A stretch of 64,000 nucleotides of DNA from Staphylococcus pettenkoferi (GCF_002902685.1 NZ_PPRN01000028.1:1-64000), one strand, 5' to 3'; positions 39,244 to 48,840 are shown, counted from the first letter of the stretch. The notes: generated by a model not told the origin, from the sequence alone. Translations and numbers: made by a program.

Positions 39244-41019
39244 CTAGGCATCGCTGTGCTTTGGCTTAGGTAATTTAATGATAAATGTTGTACCCTCGCC
39301 TAATTCACTTTCAACGTCGATTTGACCACCATGTTCTTCAATAATCATTCGACAGATAAAGAGACCGAGACCTGTTCCTTGCTTTCCTCTCTTGCGCGCT
39401 GCGTCCACTTTATAGAAGCGTTCAAATACTTGTTCTAAATGTTCAGGCGCAATACCTGATCCTGTATCCGTGATGTACAAGATATCTTCGGTTTCATTCT
39501 CATCCACTTGAATGGTAATTGAATCATGAGGTTCTGTATAACGTGCTGCATTATCAATGAGATTAGTTAATACTTGCTCGATGCGATCAGAATCATAACT
39601 CCATAGACGTCCGTCCGTATCTGGATTAAGATTCAAGTTCAATTGTAAGTCCGTTGCTTGTTGTTTGTACTTCTGTTGAATCTTACTTAACAGATTATCA
39701 ATGGGTTGTAATTCTTTCTCAACTGACAAGCCCTCCGCATCCATACGTGCGACGTTAAGTAATTCGTTGACGAGTCGATTTAAGCGTTTGGTCTCATCAA
39801 GCACGATAGACAGGGAATCTTTAATTTCATCAGGTTCTGTCACAATGCCATCTACAATCGACTCTGTATAACCTTGTAGTAAAGAAATCGGTGTACGCAA
39901 TTCGTGAGATACATTAGCTATGAAATCTTTCTTCATTTGATCTACATTGTGCTCATTGGTCATATCACGAATAATGGCAACCGCCCCACTACGTCCATCA
40001 GGTTGAATTTGATCAATATAACTCATGATGATGACATAATAACGCGTGTTGATTTCGTACTCCTCGAATTGAGTTTGTTGTTCTTCTAACGTCCGTTGAT
40101 ACTGGTCGCCAAGTTGACTGACCGTCACATCATCTAACGTCTTAAGAATGTGCTCTGCCATGGAGTTAGAGATAATGATTTCCTTGTTATCATTGAAACC
40201 AAGCACACCCTCAACCATCGAGTTAAGCAAGCTATCTCGAATGTTCTTGGATGATGAAATTGCTTCAATATGTTGTTGAATCTCTGAACTCATGGTATTG
40301 AAGGCACGTGAGAGTTCGCCAATCTCATCTTTCGTATGAATCGGTAAGGTTTGCGTATATTCACCTCGAGAAACTTTCAGTGCTTGCGTCTTAAGCTGTC
40401 GTAAAGGTTTCGTAATTCGAGATGATAGGAAGAATGCAAAGACGGTAGTTATAGCCAGGAAGATGACCGCGATAGCTAAGATAATCACAGCAATAACATT
40501 TGTCGTTTGCTCAATACTCTTCAGATCTTGATAGATAAACACACCGCTATACTGTCCTTGATTATCTTGTTTAGACGAGAGATGTTTCGTCGGATAACCG
40601 ATGAGTACATAAGTACGCGGCTTACCATCGACTTTAATCGTGACATGTTCTGAAATATGCTTACCTTGGCTAAAGACTTTCTTATAATCTTTATTCCGCT
40701 TGATAGCGTTGAGCATCTTCACTTTTGATTGATCTTCACGTTCACGCGCTACAGCTTGCTCATCTTTCATGATGATGAGGCCGACGGGTCCTTCTATAAG
40801 AGAACGACTGTGTTCAATCGCTGTCTTCTTATCGTCGGTATGTTCTACGAGGTGACTAATGCGTTCAGCATTATCTTTCAAGTGTTCTTCCGTATCTTGA
40901 GTAAAATACGATTGGATAAACGTAATTAATGCGACACTGAGTAAAATTAAAACTGTCGTTACTATAAGAATTATAGTTAACCACAGTTTTATGACGACAT
41001 TATTGAGTCGGTTCATCAT
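39244..41019 (-). CDS. srrB: Respiratory-response sensor histidine kinase SrrB
   Basis: Membrane sensor kinase of the staphylococcal respiratory response system (ResE homologue); it reacts to impaired respiration or low oxygen. It has 591 residues. Two membrane helices (about 12-37 and 175-195) flank an extracellular Cache-like region, then HAMP (RITKPLRQLKTQALKVS), PAS-like, HisKA with phospho-acceptor His in VSHELRTP (about 375), and HATPase_c with NLIDNAARY and DTGSGIAPEH. It closely resembles S. aureus SrrB. The start (41019) has GAGGT eight bases upstream and overlaps srrA by 20 bases. Confidence 0.96.
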   Translation of the reverse strand: MMNRLNNVVIKLWLTIILIVTTVLILLSVALITFIQSYFTQDTEEHLKDNAERISHLVEHTDDKKTAIEHSRSLIEGPVGLIIMKDEQAVAREREDQSKVKMLNAIKRNKDYKKVFSQGKHISEHVTIKVDGKPRTYVLIGYPTKHLSSKQDNQGQYSGVFIYQDLKSIEQTTNVIAVIILAIAVIFLAITTVFAFFLSSRITKPLRQLKTQALKVSRGEYTQTLPIHTKDEIGELSRAFNTMSSEIQQHIEAISSSKNIRDSLLNSMVEGVLGFNDNKEIIISNSMAEHILKTLDDVTVSQLGDQYQRTLEEQQTQFEEYEINTRYYVIIMSYIDQIQPDGRSGAVAIIRDMTNEHNVDQMKKDFIANVSHELRTPISLLQGYTESIVDGIVTEPDEIKDSLSIVLDETKRLNRLVNELLNVARMDAEGLSVEKELQPIDNLLSKIQQKYKQQATDLQLNLNLNPDTDGRLWSYDSDRIEQVLTNLIDNAARYTEPHDSITIQVDENETEDILYITDTGSGIAPEHLEQVFERFYKVDAARKRGKQGTGLGLFICRMIIEEHGGQIDVESELGEGTTFIIKLPKPKHSDA

Positions 41020-41725
41020 GTTCTGATACCTCAAATTTATAACCGACGCCCCATACCGTTTGAATCATACTTGCTGCATCTTCTGAGACGCGATTTAATT
41101 TCTCACGTAAACGTTTCACATGCGTATCTACTGTGCGTAAGTCGCCGTAGAATTCATAGTGCCATACTTCTTTCAATAACTGTTCGCGATCGAACACTTT
41201 GTTAGGCGTCTTCGCTAAGAAGATGAGTAGTTCATATTCTTTCGGAGTCAAATTGACTTCTTTGTCATCGGCTAAGACACGATGTGCATCATTGTCGACG
41301 GTTAAATGAGTGAATTCTATTATATCACGGGCATGCGGTTCGCTTTGCTCCGTGTGATTGACTTGTGTACGACGCAAGAGTGCTTTGACACGTAACACAA
41401 CTTCTCGTGGGGAGAATGGTTTCACAATATAATCATCAGCACCAGATTCAAAGCCTTCAACACGATTTGTTTCTTCACCTTTCGCTGTGAGCATGATGAT
41501 TGGTGTATCTTTGTGTTCACGTAATTTGGAAGCTACAGTAATACCATCCATTTCTGGCAACATGAGATCTAATAAGATGCAATCATAATCGTGTTCCATG
41601 GCCATTTGGTATGCTTCATTACCATCTTTAGCTTCTTGTATTTCAAAAGATTCTCTTTCTAAGTACAATCTAAGTAGTCGTCTAATTCTATCTTCATCGT
41701 CAACTACAAGAATTTCGTTTGGCAT
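41000..41725 (-). CDS. srrA: Respiratory-response regulator SrrA
   Basis: OmpR-family DNA-binding response regulator partnered with SrrB, controlling anaerobic metabolism, NO resistance and virulence genes in S. aureus. It has 241 residues. The receiver domain has ILVVDDEDRIRR and the phosphorylated Asp in CILLDLMLPEMDG (about 53), then KPFSPREVVLRVKALL. The C-terminal winged helix ends VDTHVKRLREKL. I start at MPNEIL (41725), with GGAGG seven bases upstream. An extended -10 promoter lies upstream. Confidence 0.97.
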   Translation of the reverse strand: MPNEILVVDDEDRIRRLLRLYLERESFEIQEAKDGNEAYQMAMEHDYDCILLDLMLPEMDGITVASKLREHKDTPIIMLTAKGEETNRVEGFESGADDYIVKPFSPREVVLRVKALLRRTQVNHTEQSEPHARDIIEFTHLTVDNDAHRVLADDKEVNLTPKEYELLIFLAKTPNKVFDREQLLKEVWHYEFYGDLRTVDTHVKRLREKLNRVSEDAASMIQTVWGVGYKFEVSEHDEPTQ

Positions 41726-41764
41726 TTGTCTACCTCCCACACTTCTGCATTTCTCTACACTTCT

Positions 41765-41773
41765 ATTATAGCA
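41765..41773 (-). promoter_or_regulatory. Extended -10 promoter of srrAB
   Basis: TGCTATAAT on the minus strand is an extended -10 (TGnTATAAT), about 40 bases before srrA. The -35 is weak, which is usual for extended -10 promoters. Confidence 0.6.
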
Positions 41774-41885
41774 TAGGATTTGAGTTAAAAGTATTCAATA
41801 ACTATTTCATTTCAATTCATAAATGAATTATATATCAAGAGAATATAAGTAGAGCCGATATTCATCCTCTCTAACTTAACCCCTT

Positions 41886-42626
41886 TTAATATTTACCATG
41901 TTCAGCTAGATGGCGTAACGTCTTCACTTCATGTGGCGTCATCACACGCCCTTCACCAGCATTGAGCCCTTTAAGCGTTAATGGACCGACTTGAATGCGT
42001 TGCAATTTATTTACCTTATAGCCTAAATGTTCAAACATGCGACGGACTTGACGATTACGCCCTTCATGGATCGTGATTTCTACTAATGTCGTTTCTTTCT
42101 GTTTGTCTTGTCGCTTAATCTTCACTTGAGCAGGTTGCGTCCAACCATCATCCAGTTGGATCCCCTTCTCTAGCGCTTTAACCTCTTCACGCATGAGATA
42201 GCCGTTGAGTTTCGCTACATATTTTTTAGGAATCTTGTAGCTTGGATGTGTAATTAAGTTAGTAAAATCACCGTCATTCGTGAGAATAAGTAATCCAGAT
42301 GTATCATAGTCTAATCGACCTACAGGATAAATACGTGTCTCAATATCTTTAAAGTAATCTGTTACAACAGTGCGGCCACGGTCGTCAGAGACGCTCGTAA
42401 TGACTTGCGTAGGTTTATAGAATAGAATGTAGAGTTTATCTTCTTGTTCAATCTTTACTCCTTCTACTTCAACCATATCTGAGGCTTTCACTTTCGTTCC
42501 CAGTTCTGTGACAGTTTCACCATTCACTTTAACTTTACCATCTGCGATAAGTGTTTCTGCTTTGCGACGTGAAGTATAACCGCTATTCGCAATGCGTTTC
42601 TGTAAACGTTCTGTAGCTTTATTCAT
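41886..42626 (-). CDS. rluB: 23S rRNA pseudouridine synthase RluB
   Basis: Makes pseudouridine in 23S rRNA (RsuA/RluB/E/F family). It has 246 residues: an N-terminal S4 RNA-binding domain (about 4-60, [20 protein letters not shown]) and a catalytic domain with the active-site Asp in [19 protein letters not shown] (about 105). GRNRQVRRM near the C-terminus is a family signature. It overlaps scpB by 8 bases, in the conserved scpA-scpB-rluB operon. Confidence 0.94.
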   Translation of the reverse strand: MNKATERLQKRIANSGYTSRRKAETLIADGKVKVNGETVTELGTKVKASDMVEVEGVKIEQEDKLYILFYKPTQVITSVSDDRGRTVVTDYFKDIETRIYPVGRLDYDTSGLLILTNDGDFTNLITHPSYKIPKKYVAKLNGYLMREEVKALEKGIQLDDGWTQPAQVKIKRQDKQKETTLVEITIHEGRNRQVRRMFEHLGYKVNKLQRIQVGPLTLKGLNAGEGRVMTPHEVKTLRHLAEHGKY

Positions 42627-43161
42627 CTTTATCTCCTTTTTGGTTTACAAGATTACTGAAGAAGGCTTCGATTTCTTCGTCTTCCTCTTCAGTTGTAGGT
42701 AATTCGTCTAAATGCTTGATTCCAAAGACGTTTAAGAATAGATCTGTTGTATAAAGTTGCTGACTACGAGAGTTAGGTTCTGATTTCGCTTCGACGAGTC
42801 CTCGTGCAATCAACGTCTTTACTGCCCCATCACTATTGATACCACGAATCATTTCGATATCGCTACGTGTCAAAGGTTGATTGTAAGCGATGATAGAGAG
42901 GGCTTCCATAGCTGCCTGTGAAAGCTTCATTTGTGATTCTTGCTCAACTAATTGTTCAATATATTGCGCAGCCTCTTTCGGTGTCGTTAAGACATATGTA
43001 TCCCCGTATTGTTGTATCGTCAGTCCACGTGCTTCATAGCTATCGACGAGTTGCGATAGCGACTCAGGAGTGAGCTCCAAGATTTGCGTCAGCTGTTTCT
43101 GACTCAATCCCTCATCTCCAGCTGCGTAGAGTAATGCTTCGAGTATGTTAATTGGCTTCAA
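42619..43161 (-). CDS. scpB: Segregation and condensation protein B
   Basis: Winged-helix subunit of the Smc-ScpAB condensin that compacts and separates sister chromosomes. It has 180 residues. Typical are [16 protein letters not shown] at the start and [20 protein letters not shown] (about 84-103), then the acidic C-terminal tail. Start is TTG at 43161 with GAGGAG 12 bases upstream, inside the end of scpA (14-base overlap). Confidence 0.95.
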   Translation of the reverse strand: MKPINILEALLYAAGDEGLSQKQLTQILELTPESLSQLVDSYEARGLTIQQYGDTYVLTTPKEAAQYIEQLVEQESQMKLSQAAMEALSIIAYNQPLTRSDIEMIRGINSDGAVKTLIARGLVEAKSEPNSRSQQLYTTDLFLNVFGIKHLDELPTTEEEDEEIEAFFSNLVNQKGDKDE

Positions 43162-43885
43162 GACGATAGTTCACTCCTCTACAAATATTGATATCTTCAA
43201 AGCTGCGCGTTTGTTCGATATTCACCCATCCCGTCTTAGACATTTCCAGTATAGCTAAGAAATGCGTAACAACCATTTCGATAGGTTCATTAAAGGTAAA
43301 AAGACTAAAGAAATTAAATGAGTCTTCTTTGATGAGACGATCATTCACCTTTGCTGTTGCTTGTTGAATCGTAAAGGTTTCTTTATGTATATTAACGGAC
43401 TTTGGTTTTTGATAATCGACACGGTTTTTAACTTTTTGATAAGCCATAATCAATTCAGTTAAATCGATGGTTTGGCTCTCATCCCATTGTTCACTCGATT
43501 CTAGATGACTAAGATCAGTAGGATGCTTAGAGTATAGTAACGCGCGTTCTGCCTTTTTATCATTTAAAATCTCAGTATACTCTTTATAATTCTGATATTC
43601 GATTAAGCGGCCGACGAGTTCTTCACGAGGGTCGTCTTCCATATCTGCTTCCTCATCATGTTGAGGCAATAATAATTTACTCTTAATCATCAGCAGTTCC
43701 GAAGCCATCACTAAATACTCACTGGCAACGTTGATTTCAAGCTGATTCATCGCATGGATATACTGCATATACTGTTCCGTTAAAGACTTCATAGGAATAT
43801 CGTATATATCGATTTCAAATTTTTGGATGAGATGCAGTAATAAATCAAGGGGCCCGTTGAATGCATCTAACTTTACCTCATACAT
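43148..43885 (-). CDS. scpA: Segregation and condensation protein A (kleisin)
   Basis: Kleisin subunit that bridges the Smc heads in bacterial condensin. It has 245 residues. The N-terminal block [19 protein letters not shown] and [18 protein letters not shown] (about 60-77) are conserved, and a C-terminal winged helix follows. It is first in scpA-scpB-rluB and divergent from the DUF309 gene. Confidence 0.96.
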   Translation of the reverse strand: MYEVKLDAFNGPLDLLLHLIQKFEIDIYDIPMKSLTEQYMQYIHAMNQLEINVASEYLVMASELLMIKSKLLLPQHDEEADMEDDPREELVGRLIEYQNYKEYTEILNDKKAERALLYSKHPTDLSHLESSEQWDESQTIDLTELIMAYQKVKNRVDYQKPKSVNIHKETFTIQQATAKVNDRLIKEDSFNFFSLFTFNEPIEMVVTHFLAILEMSKTGWVNIEQTRSFEDINICRGVNYRLEAN

Positions 43886-43978
43886 AGTATTCTCCTCATC
43901 GCTAGCAACTTATGTGCGTATTTCACTCAAATATTATAGCATGATATCAAAGACATTTAAATTTGGAGCGTGTTGAAG

Positions 43979-44509
43979 TTGCATCAAGCACTCATTTCTT
44001 TTTACTATCATTTTCATCATCAACAACATTATTTCTTGTGCCACGATATACTTGAGGAGGCTTGGAAAGCTCAACCTCACTATAGTAAAAATGACGCGGT
44101 CGTGAGCTTAATTCTGTTTGCAACCGCTTGTTATCACTATCGACGTGATAATCGCGTGGGTGCCGGCAAGTCTTTTAGTAAGGCTTTAAAAGTAATTGAA
44201 CCTTTCGATGAACAAGACGACAGACTAGGATTGGATCTGCGTTCTTATAAGAAAGTGATTCAAGAAGAACGCACTCGTCTCGAACAAGGCGAGCTATTTG
44301 AACCCATTCAATTACCACTTACGACTAAGATGGAAGATGAAATTATCCAAGTTTATCCAGAATATCAATTTTCAGCAGAAGTGATTACGAAACCGTATAT
44401 TCTCCATCATCATATAGAGCGAGATCGCACTGAAGTCGTTCGTGCACGACAACGCGCATTACAAGAAAGACAACAAGCTCGAGTGAAACGCCCATATTCT
44501 AATAAGTAG
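43979..44509 (+). CDS. DUF309 domain protein
   Basis: Helical protein of 176 residues with the DUF309 core CHDILEEAWKAQP (about 21-33) and HYRRDNRVGAGKSFSKALK. The family (B. subtilis YpuF) has no proven function. The start is uncertain: I prefer TTG at 43979, which has GGAG 10 bases upstream and aligns with the family N-terminus; TTG 43973 and GTG 43970 are closer than usual to that site. It is divergent from scpA and convergent with xerD. Confidence 0.82.
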   Translation: MHQALISFYYHFHHQQHYFLCHDILEEAWKAQPHYSKNDAVVSLILFATACYHYRRDNRVGAGKSFSKALKVIEPFDEQDDRLGLDLRSYKKVIQEERTRLEQGELFEPIQLPLTTKMEDEIIQVYPEYQFSAEVITKPYILHHHIERDRTEVVRARQRALQERQQARVKRPYSNK

Positions 44510-44590
44510 GAAGTAGTTCGATGAGACTTGAACGCACAATGCCTATTACTTAGCTGTGAGACATCGATATAGTCAGCTAGTGAACTATAA

Positions 44591-44648
44591 AAAAGAGTAC
44601 GAAAATGAGATTTGACGATTATCTCTGTCTGCACTTTCGTACTCTTTA
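44591..44648. terminator. Bidirectional terminator between DUF309 gene and xerD
   Basis: AAAGAGTACGAAA pairs perfectly with TTTCGTACTCTTT (44592-44604 / 44635-44647), with a small inner GAGA/TCTC stem. A-runs and T-runs flank both sides. Confidence 0.85.
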
Positions 44649-44676
44649 AATCAATGGTCTTAGGTTACTTCGTTTA

Positions 44677-45564
44677 TTATGCACGTGGATGGAATTGATT
44701 ATAAATTTTTCTAATCTGTGATTTCGATACGTGGGTATAGAGTTGTGTTGTAGAAATATCTGCGTGTCCTAGCATTTCTTGAACCGCGCGTAAATCAGCA
44801 CCATTTTCCAGCAAATGTGTTGCAAATGAGTGGCGCAACGTATGAGGTGTGAGCGTTTTAAAAATTTCAGCTTTCACACCGTTTTGTTTAATCATCTTCC
44901 AAATTGCTTGGCGTGATAATGGTTTACCATGCAAATTTAAGAATAGATTATCTGTGACTGTCTTCTTCAAGAGTTGTGGTCGGACTGTCTCAATATACGT
45001 TTCAAGAATGTCGATAATCGTTTCACCGAGTGGCACGATACGCTCTTTATTCCCTTTACCAAACACACGCACGAACCCCATGATAAGGTTCACGTCTTCT
45101 ACCTTTAAATTAATAAGCTCTGTCACACGCATCCCTGTTGCATAGAGCAATTCAAGCATAGCGCGATCACGATAACCGTTATTTTTAGACATATCAGGTG
45201 TTTCAAGTAAACGGATGACCTCATCAACCTCAAGAACATCAGGTAAGCGTCGTTCGTACTTCGGCGTTTCTATTAATACGGTTGGGTCTTTGGCTGCATA
45301 TTTCTCTCTAAGCGCAAACTGATGAAAGCTTCTTATCGTAGAAATAAAGCGGGCAATCGACTTTGCAGATGCCCCCTTGTCATGTAAATCACCCAGACAA
45401 ACTTGAATGGTTTGACGATCGATGAAATCAATGTGACTGATCTTCTCTTCTTCGAGATAGTCTTGATATTTCTTCAGATCACGTCGATACGCGCCAATCG
45501 TATTCTCACTTAATCCCTTTTCAAGTTGAATAAATTTCAGGTATTCTTCGATTATTTCGTCCAT
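44677..45564 (-). CDS. xerD: Site-specific tyrosine recombinase XerD
   Basis: With XerC it resolves chromosome dimers at dif. It has 295 residues. The N-terminal SAM-like domain is at about 1-85. The catalytic set is complete: Arg in YATGMRVTELINL (about 148), HTLRHSFATHLL (about 241-252), His in LGHADISTTQ (about 267) and the nucleophile Tyr in LYTHVS (about 276). It lies upstream of the DUF309/scp cluster and just downstream of fur. It is a core recombinase, not a phage integrase, given its neighbours. Confidence 0.95.
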   Translation of the reverse strand: MDEIIEEYLKFIQLEKGLSENTIGAYRRDLKKYQDYLEEEKISHIDFIDRQTIQVCLGDLHDKGASAKSIARFISTIRSFHQFALREKYAAKDPTVLIETPKYERRLPDVLEVDEVIRLLETPDMSKNNGYRDRAMLELLYATGMRVTELINLKVEDVNLIMGFVRVFGKGNKERIVPLGETIIDILETYIETVRPQLLKKTVTDNLFLNLHGKPLSRQAIWKMIKQNGVKAEIFKTLTPHTLRHSFATHLLENGADLRAVQEMLGHADISTTQLYTHVSKSQIRKIYNQFHPRA

Positions 45565-45585
45565 TACAATACCTCAAATCTTGTA

Positions 45586-46032
45586 TTATTTACCTTTCGC
45601 TTGGCACTCAGCACACACGCCATGGAAAGTGAGGCGGTGGTCAGAAATTCTGAAGTTAAAGTCTCGTTCAACTTTCTCCTCTACTTGAGGTAGTAAATCT
45701 TCTTCAATCTCCTCAACCTTTCCACATTCCATACAAACTAAATGGTGATGGAAGTGTTTTGCACCTTCTTTACGTAAGTCGAAACGTGCTACGCCATCTC
45801 CAAAGTTTATCTTATCTACGACTTTTAATTCGGCTAATAATTCTAAAGTACGGTAAACCGTTGCCAAGCCGATTTCAGGCGCACGATCTTTCACCTTTAA
45901 ATAGACATCTTCAGCACTGAGGTGGTCTTTTTCATTTTCAATTAATACTCTTAATGTAGCCTCACGTTGAGGAGTTAGTTTATAAGATGATTGTTGTAGT
46001 TGTTGCTTCACGCGATTTAAACGTTCTTCCAC
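45586..46032 (-). CDS. fur: Ferric uptake regulator Fur
   Basis: Iron-responsive repressor of siderophore and iron-uptake genes. It has 148 residues. A winged-helix DNA-binding domain (about 1-85) contains TPQREATLRVL and EIGLATVYRTLELL. The metal-binding part has HFHHHLVCMECGKVEE and a second CxxC in GVCAECQAKG, giving the structural zinc site. Four close histidines (FHHH) are typical of Fur rather than Zur. The start is GTG at 46032, with GAGGAG 10 bases upstream. Confidence 0.93.
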   Translation of the reverse strand: MEERLNRVKQQLQQSSYKLTPQREATLRVLIENEKDHLSAEDVYLKVKDRAPEIGLATVYRTLELLAELKVVDKINFGDGVARFDLRKEGAKHFHHHLVCMECGKVEEIEEDLLPQVEEKVERDFNFRISDHRLTFHGVCAECQAKGK

Positions 46033-46078
46033 GGAAGGGTCACTCCTCTATCATTATTAATAAATCTCAACACATACT

Positions 46079-46107
46079 ACGCGTGTTGATTCATCATATA
46101 TAAAATA
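46079..46107 (-). promoter_or_regulatory. Promoter of fur
   Basis: Minus strand -35 TTGAAA, 17-base spacer, -10 TATTTT, about 55 bases before the GTG start. Coordinates are to within a few bases (the hexamers lie near 46130-46125 and 46107-46102). Confidence 0.4.
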
Positions 46108-46144
46108 CCAGTAATTGATAATATTTTCAAGTTGGTAACATTAT

Positions 46145-46687
46145 TTATTTAGAATGATTATAATTAAGGAGTAAGTGTTGAAGACCGATGATCGTCTTCG
46201 CATCTTCAAATTCCCCATCTTGAAGCATTCCTCGAATTGTATCGATTGAGAATGTGTGTAACTCTAGAAATTCATCTTCATCTGGATGCATGTCGCCCTC
46301 TTCTACTTGATCAGTAAAGTAAATCGTTAAACGTTCGTTTGAGAATCCAGGTGAACCGTACATATCAGTGACCCATTCTAAAGATTGTGCTTGATAGCCC
46401 GTTTCTTCAGCTAATTCACGTTTAGCAGCTTCTTCGCGGTCTTCATCTTTTTCAAGTTTACCAGCAGGTAGTTCGAGTAATGGCTTCTCAGCTGGCTTGC
46501 GGAACTGTTTCACTAATACGACTTCATTATTAGGTGTGACTGCACATACAGCCACTGCACCGTTGTGAAAGACAAGTTCACGTTTAGATGTGTCGCCATT
46601 CATCAGTTCTACATTATGTACCTCTACATCGATAATCTGCCCTTGATAAATCTTTTCGCGATGCGTTGTTTTTTCATTAAATTCCAT
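46145..46687 (-). CDS. nudF: ADP-ribose pyrophosphatase (Nudix)
   Basis: Nudix hydrolase predicted to split ADP-ribose into AMP and ribose-5-phosphate. It has 180 residues. The Nudix box is complete with canonical spacing: GKLEKDEDREEAAKRELAEE (about 75-94) then TGY. The residues upstream (LVKQFRKPAEKPLLELPAG) and the loop PSGFSNE-like (GSPGFSNERL) are typical of ADP-ribose enzymes. AAAGGAGG lies before the ATG. It is upstream of fur on the same strand. Confidence 0.92.
   Translation of the reverse strand: MEFNEKTTHREKIYQGQIIDVEVHNVELMNGDTSKRELVFHNGAVAVCAVTPNNEVVLVKQFRKPAEKPLLELPAGKLEKDEDREEAAKRELAEETGYQAQSLEWVTDMYGSPGFSNERLTIYFTDQVEEGDMHPDEDEFLELHTFSIDTIRGMLQDGEFEDAKTIIGLQHLLLNYNHSK
46149..46163 (-). 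promoter_or_regulatory. PerR-box-like sequence upstream of fur
   Basis: TTATAATCATTCTAA matches the 7-1-7 PerR consensus (TTATAATNATTATAA) at all but one defined position. It overlaps the last codons of nudF and lies about 20 bases upstream of the fur -35. S. aureus fur is known to be in the PerR regulon. Confidence 0.4.
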
Positions 46688-46950
46688 GATGGTGTTCCTC
46701 CTTTAAGTATCTTTAGTCGATTGTTATGGTCTCATTATAGACATTTTTAATCCAATTTGAGAACTAATGTCTATCCTGAAAGCTATTTTAAACTACAAAT
46801 CTGAAACACACGCTTATACAATGTATTGATATTAAGGTAAAATGGGTAAATGATAATGTAGCGTTGCTATAAGAACATTATGACTGAAAGCGAGCAAGGG
46901 AGATGTTCTCATATCGCTCGTGGAACGATGAGAAAGGAGCAAGTGTAGAT

Positions 46951-47865
46951 ATGCAAAAGCGCACTTTAAAAAGCGGTATTGAACTTTCAGAATTAGGACT
47001 CGGTTGCATGAGTCTTGGAACTGACTATCAGCACGCAGAAGGTATCATTGAACGTGCTTTAGATAATGGTATTACTTACTTTGATACTGCAGATGTTTAC
47101 GATAAAGGTGTTAATGAGGAAATTGTGGGTAAAGCACTTAAAAAATATCAAAATCGTGATGATATCGTTATCGGTACCAAAGTCGGTAACCACCGTCAAG
47201 CAGATGGTTCAACATTCTGGGATCCTTCTAAAGATTATATTAAATCAGAAGTCAAAGAATCATTGCGCCGTCTAGATCTAGATCATTTAGATTTATATCA
47301 ACTTCACGGAGGTACAATCGATGATCCGTTAGATGAAACGATTAGTGCTTTCGATGAATTGAAACAAGAAGGCATTATCCGTGCTTATGGTATTTCTTCA
47401 ATTCGCCCTAACGTTATCGATTATTACCTTAAACATAGTGATATTGAAACGTTAATGTCTCAATTTAATCTTATCGATAACCGACCTGAGTCATTAATGG
47501 AAGATGTGAACCAGAAAGATGTAAAAGTGCTTGCACGTGGACCTGTATTCAAAGGTTTACTTACTTCAAATAGCAATCAAGCACTCGATGATAAGTTTGC
47601 AGAGGGTATCTTTGACTATAGCTATCAAGAACTTGGTGAAACGATTGCTTCTATTAAAGAAGTTGAAAGCAATTTAACCGCGTTGACTTTCAATTATTTA
47701 CTAAACCAAAAACCGATGGGCTCTATCATCGTAGGTGCAAGCAGTCCTGAGCAAGTGGATGAAAACGTGAAGAACTTTGAACGTGCCAAAGAAATCAGTC
47801 GCGATATGGTCAAAGCAGCACGTAATCGCGTTAAGGACGAAGAATATACTAATCATTTACGTTAA
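46951..47865 (+). CDS. Aldo/keto reductase
   Basis: NADPH-dependent oxidoreductase of unknown substrate, a (beta/alpha)8 barrel of 304 residues. The catalytic tetrad is visible: Asp and Tyr in FDTADVYDKG (about 45-54), Lys in IGTKVG (about 80) and His in LYQLHGG (about 120). The cofactor-binding tail has GSIIVGASSPEQVDEN. I start at MQKRTLKSG (46951), with AAAGGAG upstream; the longer frame from 46903 reads through that site. It is a single gene. Confidence 0.9.
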   Translation: MQKRTLKSGIELSELGLGCMSLGTDYQHAEGIIERALDNGITYFDTADVYDKGVNEEIVGKALKKYQNRDDIVIGTKVGNHRQADGSTFWDPSKDYIKSEVKESLRRLDLDHLDLYQLHGGTIDDPLDETISAFDELKQEGIIRAYGISSIRPNVIDYYLKHSDIETLMSQFNLIDNRPESLMEDVNQKDVKVLARGPVFKGLLTSNSNQALDDKFAEGIFDYSYQELGETIASIKEVESNLTALTFNYLLNQKPMGSIIVGASSPEQVDENVKNFERAKEISRDMVKAARNRVKDEEYTNHLR

Positions 47866-48004
47866 TAGTCAATTATTAATCATGGTAGTCAACTATGTGA
47901 GAATAAAACGACGAAATCAACATAGATTTCCGATTTAATATTTCAGTAATATGAAAATAGCAGCTTCTGTGTATGTTTATTATTCAATTACGCAGCAGCT
48001 AACT

Positions 48005-48036
48005 GAACTTGAGATAGCTAGCGCTTTCTCAAGTTC
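48005..48036. other. Perfect 10-bp hairpin downstream of two convergent oxidoreductase genes
   Basis: GAACTTGAGA pairs with TCTCAAGTTC (48005-48014 / 48027-48036) around a 12-base loop. No U-run on either strand. It lies between two convergent genes, next to a second hairpin that does have a U-run. Confidence 0.5.
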
Positions 48037-48050
48037 TAGTCATCCTTGCG

Positions 48051-48099
48051 GGGGCAAGACTACGAAATCCTAGATTTCTGTCTTGCTCCCTTTGTTTTT
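48051..48099 (+). terminator. Terminator of the aldo/keto reductase gene, overlapping the SDR 3' end
   Basis: GGGGCAAGAC...GAAATC pairs with GATTTC...GTCTTGCTCCC (48051-48069 / 48073-48090) and TTTGTTTTT follows on the plus strand. The three-base loop is the stop codon of the opposing SDR gene. Confidence 0.75.
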
Positions 48100-48840
48100 A
48101 AACAATGGACTTGCTATTTTTTCGATGAATCGTGGAGCTAAGTTGTATAATTTTAACAGTAAGCGCATCCATCTTGGTCGGTTAATTTCATTTTTTCTTA
48201 AATGCATTCCTATGATGATGTCTTGTGTTAATATTTCTGGTTCAATCATGAGCTTATGAAATTGTTCTTGATAACGTCCGGAGGGATCTGCTTTTTGATG
48301 AAAAGGTGTTCGTATCGGACCTGTGTTGACCGTCATAACGTGATAGTTAGGATATTCAAGACGTAGCGCATTCATTAATTGGTAGAAAGCAATTTTACTC
48401 GCGCCATAGTGAGCTGCATAGGCTTGTGTAGCGAAACCTGCTTGACTACCAATACCTACGATAGATGCATTGTTTTTAAGAAAAGGCTGAAGCGTTTGGA
48501 ATAATAAATTGAAATGCACCACATTAACTTGGTAAGTCTCAAGCATTTCTTCATTAGTATGTGCTTCAATTCCTTTAAAATAGCCTACACCTGAACAATA
48601 GATGAACCCATCCAACGACGTATGGTTGAGATGAGAAGCTACTGCTTTAATTGAGTCGGGATCTAACATGTCGCATGGAACAATTTGAAGTTGATCATCT
48701 TGCAGTTCTAAGTTGAGTCCGCGCATCTTCTCAATATTGCGTACTAAGGCGATGACTTTATGCCCATCATGTAATAATTGTTTCACGAGTGTTAGACCGA
48801 GTCCGCTCGTCGCGCCAGTTATAATATATGTTTGTTGCAT
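48070..48840 (-). CDS. Short-chain dehydrogenase/reductase
   Basis: NAD(P)-dependent classical SDR of 256 residues, substrate unknown. The cofactor motif TGATSGLG (about 8-15), CSGVGYF in place of NNAG (about 85), the catalytic Ser of VGIGSQAGFA and the YGASK active-site motif (about 146-150) are present. The C-terminus is basic and hydrophobic. I start at MQQTYIITG (48840), with AAAGGGGTG upstream; the longer frame overlaps this. The last codons and stop lie in a terminator hairpin of the opposite strand. Confidence 0.88.
   Translation of the reverse strand: MQQTYIITGATSGLGLTLVKQLLHDGHKVIALVRNIEKMRGLNLELQDDQLQIVPCDMLDPDSIKAVASHLNHTSLDGFIYCSGVGYFKGIEAHTNEEMLETYQVNVVHFNLLFQTLQPFLKNNASIVGIGSQAGFATQAYAAHYGASKIAFYQLMNALRLEYPNYHVMTVNTGPIRTPFHQKADPSGRYQEQFHKLMIEPEILTQDIIIGMHLRKNEINRPRWMRLLLKLYNLAPRFIEKIASPLFKNKGSKTEI

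Noticed and set aside
44677-45564. Tyrosine recombinase as a sign of a prophage or island
   Set aside because: Its sequence and the fur/scpAB neighbours show it is the core XerD; no att repeats or phage genes are nearby.
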